A stretch of 64,000 nt of DNA from Streptosporangium saharense (GTDB lineage Bacteria > Actinomycetota > Actinomycetes > Streptosporangiales > Streptosporangiaceae): the NCBI RefSeq assembly GCF_014203715.1, contig NZ_JACHJP010000001.1:310001-374000 (forward strand). The letters are read 5' to 3'. Positions 58,515 through 64,000 of the stretch are shown piece after piece (positions within the stretch are counted from its first letter, which is position 1; each line of letters starts with the position of its first letter). A program made the translations under genes and the position numbers. Below the pieces are notes generated by a model. It made no database searches, was not told the DNA's origin, and was given only the letters and a program-made list of their open reading frames with translations.

Positions 58515-60488
58515 TCACTCGCGGCGGAAGACCAGCACGAGCGAGCGCAGCGCGAGCACGAAGCCGACCAGCAGCAACGCGAAGCCGACCAGCGCGAACA
58601 GCCGCAGGTCGGGCGTCACCATCGGCCCCGAGTCCGCCGCGATGAGCAGGATCGCCCCCAGCGTCGCCGCCGCGGCCAGGACGGCCACGACCACCTGCTG
58701 GACGAGACCGGTCAGGAAACGCCGGTCCCGCTCGTCCGCGAACGGCCTGATGTTGACCGAGATCCTGCCGTGTTCGAGATCCTCGGTGAGCTTGTTGAGC
58801 CGCCGGGGCATCCGCTGCAGGATCGGCAGGAAACCGGCCAGGCGGCTCTCCAGGTCGGTGCGTACGGCCTCCGGCGAGACGGCCTCGCGCATCATCTCCC
58901 TGCCCTGCCGCCTGACCGCTCCCACCACGTCGAGATCCGGGCTGATCAGGGTGAGCGTGCCGTCGAGCGCGGCCAGTGCCCTGAAGGCCCCAGCGATCTG
59001 CGGCGGTACGGCGAAGCCGTACGCGTGGATCAGCTTGAACAGGGCGGCGAACAGGCCCGCGCTGCCGCTCCTGCCGAAGCCCGAGCGGTAGCGGACCATG
59101 AGCTGACCCAGGTCGCGTTCGAGCTCCCGCTCGGCCAGGTCCTCCGGCCGGTCGAGCATCTCGATGAGGGAGTCGGTCGCGCCGATCGCGTCGTTGTTGT
59201 CGATGGCCAGCAGCAGCATGCCGAGCGCGTTGCGGGTCGGCTGGTCGAGACGGCCGACCGAGCCGAAGTCGAGCAGCCCGAGACGGCCGTCCTCGGTGAG
59301 GAGGATGTTGCCCGGGTGCAGGTCGGCGTGGAAGACGCCGGTGCGGACGAGCTGCCTGAGGATCTCGCTGAGCAGCCGCCCGGCGATGGCCTCCCGCTCG
59401 GCGGCGGGCAGCGCGGCCAGCAGCGCCCCCGCCTCGCCGACCGGCGTGCCGTCGAGGCGGTCCATCACCAGGAGCCTGCCGGTCGAGTGCTCCTCGTGGG
59501 CGACGGGCACCCTGATCTCGCCGTGCAGGGTGGCCGCGACGCCCCGCAGGTTGTCCAGCTCGACGGTGTAGTCCAGCTCCTCGTCGAGGGAGGCCGCGAA
59601 GCCCTCCGCCAGCCTGGACACCCGCAGCGATCTGCCCCACGGGGTGGTCCTTTCGAGCCACGCGGCGAGTCTGAGGATGATCTCGACATCGGAGGTGACC
59701 TGTTTGCGTGCCCCGGGACGCTGCACCTTGAGCACGACGGGCGTGCCGTCGAGCAGCCGCGCCGAGTGGACCTGCGCGACCGAGGCCGAGGCCAGCGGAC
59801 TGGGGTCGACCATCTGGAAGACCTCGGTGAGCGGTTTGCCCAGCTCCTCCTCGATGGCCCGCTCGATCTGCGCCCACGGCTCCGGCTCCGCCCTGGTCTG
59901 GAGCGTGGCGAGCTGGTCGGCGAAGACCTCGGGAAGCAGGTCACGCCGGGTTGAGAGCATCTGCCCGAGCTTGACGAAGGTGACGCCGCCCTCGTTGAGC
60001 GCGTCACGCAGCGAACGGGCGATGGCGGCCGGTCTTCCGTCGGTTCTGCGGCCCCGGCCGAGATAGCCGCCGAGCCCGTGCCTGGTGGCGATCCGCACGA
60101 CCTGGGTGTAGCGCCTGGCCCTGCTCCTGCGGGCGTTCCAGCCGCGCAGGAACGCCGAGGGCGGGGGCAGCGTGCCCGTCGGCAGGAAGAGTTCGAGCAG
60201 GACCAGGCCGATCAGGCCGATCACGAAGGCCCACGCGGTGACCAGCGCCATGACGAGGAAGACCACGCCGGTCGGGGCCTTGATCTGGCCGTCGACGAAG
60301 ACGCCGGTCATCCGGCCGACCTCCGTCGCCGCCCACGAGATGGTCACGACCATGATCAGACCCATGACGAGGGCACGCGGCCAGCCGACCGGCACGCCGA
60401 GCGTCCTCCTGGCGAAGAGCGCGACGAGGTAGGCGACGAGCAGCGTGGCGAGGAAGGCGGCCAGGTCGGGCATGTCGGTCTCCGTCAC
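58515..60488 (-). CDS. AarF/UbiB (ABC1) family protein kinase-like
   Basis: A 657-residue protein. Two or three membrane helices occupy the first 115 residues and two more lie at the C-terminus. The ABC1 domain has VTFVKLGQMLSTRRDLLP (KxGQ motif), the Ala-rich SPLASASVAQVHSARL, VVLKVQRPG with the ATP-binding Lys, FHADLHPGNILL and LLDFGSVGR. UbiB proteins support quinone synthesis in bacteria and mitochondria. In actinobacteria that use menaquinone the role is not defined. Eighty-one bases downstream of the Ser/Thr kinase on the same strand, inside the nuo set. Confidence 0.9.
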   Translation of the reverse strand: MTETDMPDLAAFLATLLVAYLVALFARRTLGVPVGWPRALVMGLIMVVTISWAATEVGRMTGVFVDGQIKAPTGVVFLVMALVTAWAFVIGLIGLVLLELFLPTGTLPPPSAFLRGWNARRSRARRYTQVVRIATRHGLGGYLGRGRRTDGRPAAIARSLRDALNEGGVTFVKLGQMLSTRRDLLPEVFADQLATLQTRAEPEPWAQIERAIEEELGKPLTEVFQMVDPSPLASASVAQVHSARLLDGTPVVLKVQRPGARKQVTSDVEIILRLAAWLERTTPWGRSLRVSRLAEGFAASLDEELDYTVELDNLRGVAATLHGEIRVPVAHEEHSTGRLLVMDRLDGTPVGEAGALLAALPAAEREAIAGRLLSEILRQLVRTGVFHADLHPGNILLTEDGRLGLLDFGSVGRLDQPTRNALGMLLLAIDNNDAIGATDSLIEMLDRPEDLAERELERDLGQLMVRYRSGFGRSGSAGLFAALFKLIHAYGFAVPPQIAGAFRALAALDGTLTLISPDLDVVGAVRRQGREMMREAVSPEAVRTDLESRLAGFLPILQRMPRRLNKLTEDLEHGRISVNIRPFADERDRRFLTGLVQQVVVAVLAAAATLGAILLIAADSGPMVTPDLRLFALVGFALLLVGFVLALRSLVLVFRRE

Positions 60489-60569
60489 CGTTCTCGGTTA
60501 CTGTCGCCGCCCGGCGGGGGGCCACGGCGCACACCCTAATGCGTTTTCCGGACGATTCTTACTGGACTC

Positions 60570-61859
60570 TTACTGGACGATCCGCAGCATGATGTCGGCG
60601 GCGGTCGGCCGGTTGCCCGGCTGCTTGTCCAGGCACTCCGAGGCCAGCGGACGCAGCGACTGGGGCAGGGCCGACAGGTCGGGATGCTGGTTGATCACCC
60701 GGTTGAGGATCGCCGGGATGGTGTCCTCCCCGAAGGCCGCCCGCCCGGACGCGGCGAAGATCATGGTCGCCGCCCAGCTGAACACGTCGGTCTCCGGCCC
60801 GATGTTCCCCCCGGCGAGCTGCTCGGGGGACATGTAGGCCGGGGTGCCCATGATGCTGCCCGAGGTCGCGGTGACCTGGTTGAGGGCGCGGGCGATGCCG
60901 AAGTCGATCACCCGGGGGCCGTCCGCGCCGATCAGCACGTTCGCGGGCTTGAAGTCCCGGTGCACGACCCCCGCCCGGTGGATCGCGGCGAGCGCGCCCG
61001 CCGTGGCCAGCGCGAGCCGGGTCAGACCGTCCTCGTTGCGCGGCCCCTGTTCGCGGACGAGCTGCTCCAGCGAGATGCCGTCCACGAACTCGCTGACGAT
61101 GTAGGCCTGGTCGTCGTTGATGTTCACGTCGAGCACCCTGGCCGTCGAGAAGGTCGCGACCTTGCGCGTCGCCTCGACCTCCCGCAGGAACCGGTCCCTG
61201 ACCATCTGGTCGCCGGTGAGGTGCTGGTGCAGAACCTTGATCGCGACCTTCTGCCCCTGCGGGGTCAGGGCCAGGTGCACGGTGCCCTGGCCGCCCTTGC
61301 CCAGCTCCCCGATCAGCCGGTACGGCCCCAGCCAGCCCTTGGTCGGGTGCTGCCGCTGGGTGGGAGTCGACGGCGCGTGGTGCATCTGGGGCTGGAGCAT
61401 CTGGGGCTGAGGCTGGGGCCGTACGACGGGCTGGTGCGCGTTCGAGGCGATGGTCGGCGCGGTGGGGTACGGCACGGCCTGCATCGGGGGCGCGCCGTAC
61501 ACCATGGGGTGCGGGTTCTGCTGGAAGACCGATCCCCTGATGATCAGCGCGTGTCCCAGGCCGCCGAACATGCTGCCGAAGAGGCCGACCATCATGATGC
61601 CGTTCAGCCAGCCCGGGATCAGGTCGGTGTTGTCGTAGGCCGCGATGGCGACGATGAACACCCCGATGCCCAGGCCGTACAGGACGGCGGCGAGGGCGTG
61701 GAGCGGGCTGCGCAGCTTGCGGGCGGCGTGCGTCATGATCAGGAACGTCCCCATGCCACAGGTGAACAGGGGGACCAGTGCCCACACCACACTCAGCCCC
61801 GTGTTCGATCGAGGAGGCGGCGGCTGGTTGTGCCATGGGGCACCGTACTGGTGGGACAT
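60570..61859 (-). CDS. Membrane Ser/Thr protein kinase with N-terminal membrane region
   Basis: A 429-residue protein. Three membrane helices (about 21-43, 53-75, 87-108) come first. A Pro/Gln-rich linker (about 115-172) follows, and a complete kinase domain (about 178-429) ends the protein: GELGKGGQGTVHLAL, VAIK with Lys208, HRDFKPANVL at about 300-309 and DFG at 319-321. The usual actinobacterial order has the kinase first and the membrane helix after it. Activation-loop Thr/Ser residues are present (TATSGSIMGTPAYMSPEQLA). Divergent from nuoI. Confidence 0.9.
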   Translation of the reverse strand: MSHQYGAPWHNQPPPPRSNTGLSVVWALVPLFTCGMGTFLIMTHAARKLRSPLHALAAVLYGLGIGVFIVAIAAYDNTDLIPGWLNGIMMVGLFGSMFGGLGHALIIRGSVFQQNPHPMVYGAPPMQAVPYPTAPTIASNAHQPVVRPQPQPQMLQPQMHHAPSTPTQRQHPTKGWLGPYRLIGELGKGGQGTVHLALTPQGQKVAIKVLHQHLTGDQMVRDRFLREVEATRKVATFSTARVLDVNINDDQAYIVSEFVDGISLEQLVREQGPRNEDGLTRLALATAGALAAIHRAGVVHRDFKPANVLIGADGPRVIDFGIARALNQVTATSGSIMGTPAYMSPEQLAGGNIGPETDVFSWAATMIFAASGRAAFGEDTIPAILNRVINQHPDLSALPQSLRPLASECLDKQPGNRPTAADIMLRIVQ

Positions 61860-61946
61860 GTGGCGAAGAATACGTATTTCTGGGGTGTCTTGCAGTCCTC
61901 TTCAAGAGTGATTCTTCGACAGAGAGCGACACTCGAACACACAGTC

Positions 61947-61968
61947 TGTGGATAACGGTTGTGGATAA
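61947..61968. promoter_or_regulatory. Pair of DnaA-box sequences
   Basis: Two exact TTATCCACA boxes (read on the minus strand; TGTGGATAA at 61947-61955 and 61960-61968), 13 bases apart start to start, lie between the Ser/Thr kinase and nuoI. Consensus boxes in a promoter region may bind DnaA. A regulatory or titration role is inference. Confidence 0.65.
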
Positions 61969-62081
61969 CTTGGGGCTTCCGGGAGATGATCCCGCCAGGA
62001 ACGGGTCTTGAGCCGGTCTGTCCGTACCGTTTTGTTCGTGGGGCTCTCGTTCGTGGCGGACGTGGATGCCAAGATGTTGAA

Positions 62082-63341
62082 GTGGCACGGATACCAGGAG
62101 TGGGCTTGGCGAAGGGGCTCTCCGTCACCCTTCGCCACATGCTGAGCAAATCGGTGACCCAGCAGTACCCCGAGGTGCGACCGGACCTGCCCGCCCGCAG
62201 CAGGGGCGTGATCGGCCTGGTCGAGGAGAACTGCACGGTCTGCATGCTCTGCGCCAGGGAATGCCCCGACTGGTGCATCTACATCGACTCCCACAAGGAG
62301 ACGCTCCCCGCCCCCGAGGGAGGCCGCCCCCGCGCCCGCAACATGCTCGACCGCTTCGCGATCGACTTCTCGCTGTGCATGTACTGCGGCATCTGCATCG
62401 AGGTCTGCCCCTTCGACGCGCTGTTCTGGTCGCCCGAATTCGAGTACGCCGAGGGTGACATCCGTAACCTCCTTCATGAGAAGGACAAACTGGCGGGGTG
62501 GGCCAGGACGGTTCCTCCGCCGCCCGCGCACGATCCCAACGCCGACCCCCCGAAGGAACTGGCCGCGGGGACTCGTCCTGCCCGAACGCCCTCCGGACCG
62601 GGTGCTTCGCGGGGTGGTCCTTCAAGGGGCGCCGCTTCCGAGAAACCGGGTTCACCGACGGGGCCGTCACAAGAGGCTCCGGACTCTGCGATGCGTTCCC
62701 GGTCGATCAGGCCGCCGGGGGCGCCTCCCACAGATGTCGAGGGGCCTTCGTCCGGGAGCGAATCGGAGAGACCGGCACGGCGTGCTTCCGCGGGACATAT
62801 GAACGTCCGCGCCATCAGACCCCCGGGCACACTCCCCAAAAAGGACGTCCCACCCCCGGACGCCGTTTCGGCCGAGGGCGGGGGGCCTGCGGATGCAGGA
62901 GGGACCAGGCCACCGACTCCGCCCTCGGGAGAGGCTGGGGCGGACAGGCCGGTGCGGCGTGCTTCGACGAGGCCTGCGGATGTCCGTGCGATCAGGCCAC
63001 CGGGCGCGCTTCCCAAGGAGGACGGCCCTTCTCCAGGAGAGGCCGAGACCGGCACTTCGGATGCTCCAGGGTCTTCGGCTGAGGGCGGGGACAGTCGTGC
63101 TTCTACGGGGCATGCGGATGTCCGTGCGGTCAAGCCACCGGGCGCGCTTCCCAAGGAGGACGGTCCGTCCTCGGAGGAGCCGGGACGAAAGTTATCCACA
63201 GGCGAGTCCGCTGACGAGAAGTTGTCCACAGGTGGGGGTGGCGCGTCACCGGCGGAGGGCGCGACGGAGCAGACTTTTGCCACGGAGCCGAACGGTGGGC
63301 TTCAGAAACCCCGGGAGCCTCAGGATCCCGAGGAGTCTTAG
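62082..63341 (+). CDS. nuoI: NADH-quinone oxidoreductase subunit I with long repeat-rich C-terminal tail
   Basis: A 419-residue protein if GTG 62082 is used (TTG 62106, behind AGGAG, would remove eight residues). The first 140 residues are normal Nuo[16 protein letters not shown] and [12 protein letters not shown] bind two [4Fe-4S] clusters. The remaining 280 residues are disordered and Pro/Gly/Ser/Glu-rich, with four imperfect repeats of the type [18 protein letters not shown]. Usual NuoI proteins are about 160-200 residues. The gene restarts the nuo set after the two kinase genes. Confidence 0.9.
   Translation: MARIPGVGLAKGLSVTLRHMLSKSVTQQYPEVRPDLPARSRGVIGLVEENCTVCMLCARECPDWCIYIDSHKETLPAPEGGRPRARNMLDRFAIDFSLCMYCGICIEVCPFDALFWSPEFEYAEGDIRNLLHEKDKLAGWARTVPPPPAHDPNADPPKELAAGTRPARTPSGPGASRGGPSRGAASEKPGSPTGPSQEAPDSAMRSRSIRPPGAPPTDVEGPSSGSESERPARRASAGHMNVRAIRPPGTLPKKDVPPPDAVSAEGGGPADAGGTRPPTPPSGEAGADRPVRRASTRPADVRAIRPPGALPKEDGPSPGEAETGTSDAPGSSAEGGDSRASTGHADVRAVKPPGALPKEDGPSSEEPGRKLSTGESADEKLSTGGGGASPAEGATEQTFATEPNGGLQKPREPQDPEES
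63192..63230. promoter_or_regulatory. DnaA-box sequences inside nuoI
   Basis: TTATCCACA (63192-63200) and TTGTCCACA (63222-63230) lie in the part of nuoI that encodes the repetitive tail; both code for L-S-T in KLSTG. The second matches the form preferred in Streptomyces. Whether the boxes bind DnaA or simply reflect a duplicated codon run cannot be told from sequence alone. Confidence 0.5.
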
Positions 63342-63349
63342 GAGGAGAT

Positions 63350-63886
63350 GTGACCGACGTGCCGTCCTACCTGTCACCGACGGGGCAGGAGATCGTCTTC
63401 CTGCTGCTCGGCGTCGTGGCGGTCGGGGCGGCGCTGCTCGTGGTGACCACCAGGCAGCTCGTCCACGCCGCCCTGTGGCTGGTCGTCTGTCTCGGCGCCC
63501 TCGCCGGGTGCTATCTCGTCCTGACCGCCGAGTTCGTCGCGTGGGTCCAGGTGCTGATCTACGTCGGCGCGGTCGTGGTCCTGCTGTTGTTCGGCATCAT
63601 GCTCACCCGCGCCCCGATCGGCAGAGCCGCCGATCTCGACAGCCGCAACCGGCCCGTCGCCGCCGTCGTGGCGACGGCCACCGCGATCGTGCTGGTCACC
63701 GTGGTCATCGACGGCTTCCGCACTGCCTACGCCCCTCTCGAACCGGGCGGCGGGTCCGCCAGAGAGATCGGCTCCAGCGTCTTCCGCACCTGGGTGCTCC
63801 CCTTCGAGGTGCTCTCGGTCCTGCTGCTGGCCGCCCTCGTCGGCGCCATCGTCCTGTCCCGCACCGACATCCGCGGGAGGAGATGA
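63350..63886 (+). CDS. nuoJ: NADH-quinone oxidoreductase subunit J
   Basis: A 178-residue protein with five membrane helices. [20 protein letters not shown] and [20 protein letters not shown] are diagnostic for NuoJ. GTG 63350 follows GGAGGAG closely; a GTG at 63359 has better spacing. It lies 8 bases after nuoI and 1 base before nuoK. Confidence 0.92.
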   Translation: MTDVPSYLSPTGQEIVFLLLGVVAVGAALLVVTTRQLVHAALWLVVCLGALAGCYLVLTAEFVAWVQVLIYVGAVVVLLLFGIMLTRAPIGRAADLDSRNRPVAAVVATATAIVLVTVVIDGFRTAYAPLEPGGGSAREIGSSVFRTWVLPFEVLSVLLLAALVGAIVLSRTDIRGRR

Positions 63887-63887
63887 C

Positions 63888-64000
63888 GTGCACGTCGTCT
63901 ATCCGGCGGTCGTCTCCGCGCTGCTGTTCTCCATCGGTGTGTACGGCGTGCTCGCCCGCCGCAACACGATCCTCGTCCTGATGTCGGTCGAGCTGATGCT
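63888..64000 (+). CDS. nuoK: NADH-quinone oxidoreductase subunit K, partial
   Basis: The first 37 codons of a gene that continues beyond the window. The first helix ([15 protein letters not shown]) and [15 protein letters not shown], with the functional Glu of the proton channel, are diagnostic. GTG start with GGAGGAG upstream. nuoL, M and N would be expected to follow outside the window. Confidence 0.88.
   Translation, partial: MHVVYPAVVSALLFSIGVYGVLARRNTILVLMSVELM

Noticed and set aside
60559-62088. 509-codon minus-strand frame over the Ser/Thr kinase
   Set aside because: It is a shifted frame of the kinase gene; the frame at 60570-61859 contains all kinase motifs.

Overview
The window is high-GC DNA from a filamentous-type actinobacterium, most likely of the Streptosporangiales. 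Support comes from pervasive G/C third codon positions, GTG and TTG starts with purine-rich ribosome binding sites, stop/start overlaps of the ATGA and GTGA type, an XRE/DUF5753 plus DUF6879 regulatory pair, a BldC-like protein, and a KorAB locus beside a partial complex I operon. The genus assignment is inference. No rRNA, tRNA, CRISPR array or insertion sequence was seen.

1-18 kb is a mosaic of small units. It holds the end of a penicillin-binding protein, a tandem intergenic repeat, an imine-reductase-like enzyme, a frameshifted secreted hydrolase, a DGPF (YCII) protein with its ECF42-type sigma factor, a DHFR-like/TetR divergent pair, a secreted DUF3761-like protein, two GNAT enzymes and a SWIM-only protein. 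Around 9.4-10.9 kb lies a decayed small-protein/DUF6879/XRE-DUF5753 module. From 11.8 to 15.1 kb an XRE-type regulator is followed by a run of very small genes, four of which share a Trp-rich motif, split by a block of inverted repeats and 11-bp iterons and closed by a BldC-like protein. Then come a barstar/guanyl-ribonuclease pair, an EamA transporter with a GntR regulator and a clear operator, and a small unknown protein.

18-51 kb is a large exopolysaccharide/cell-surface glycan locus. It has a priming sugar transferase, rmlABDC for dTDP-L-rhamnose, and a translationally coupled five-gene cassette (C-methyltransferase, CDP-glucose-type nucleotidyltransferase, PIG-L deacetylase, NAD-dependent epimerase, DUF4910 protein) that probably makes an unusual branched sugar. 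It also has a duplicated Cys-rich protein of unknown function, a flippase, glycosyltransferases, an acyltransferase, two paralogous Wzz-like proteins, an O-antigen-ligase/polymerase-like protein, two secreted beta-helix proteins, a second RmlC-like epimerase, a UDP-sugar dehydrogenase, a FemAB-like GNAT and a polysaccharide deacetylase. A LysR regulator and a flavin monooxygenase sit inside the locus and look unrelated.

51-64 kb is an energy-metabolism region. It contains korA-korB (2-oxoacid:ferredoxin oxidoreductase), a lipoprotein polysaccharide deacetylase, and a reduced complex I set (nuoA, B, C, H, I, J, K; nuoD, E, F and G are not present here). The set is interrupted by an opposite-strand AarF/UbiB kinase and a membrane Ser/Thr kinase. 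NuoI carries a long repeat-rich C-terminal tail. DnaA-box sequences flank and lie inside nuoI. The arrangement suggests a ferredoxin-fed rather than NADH-fed complex, which is inference.
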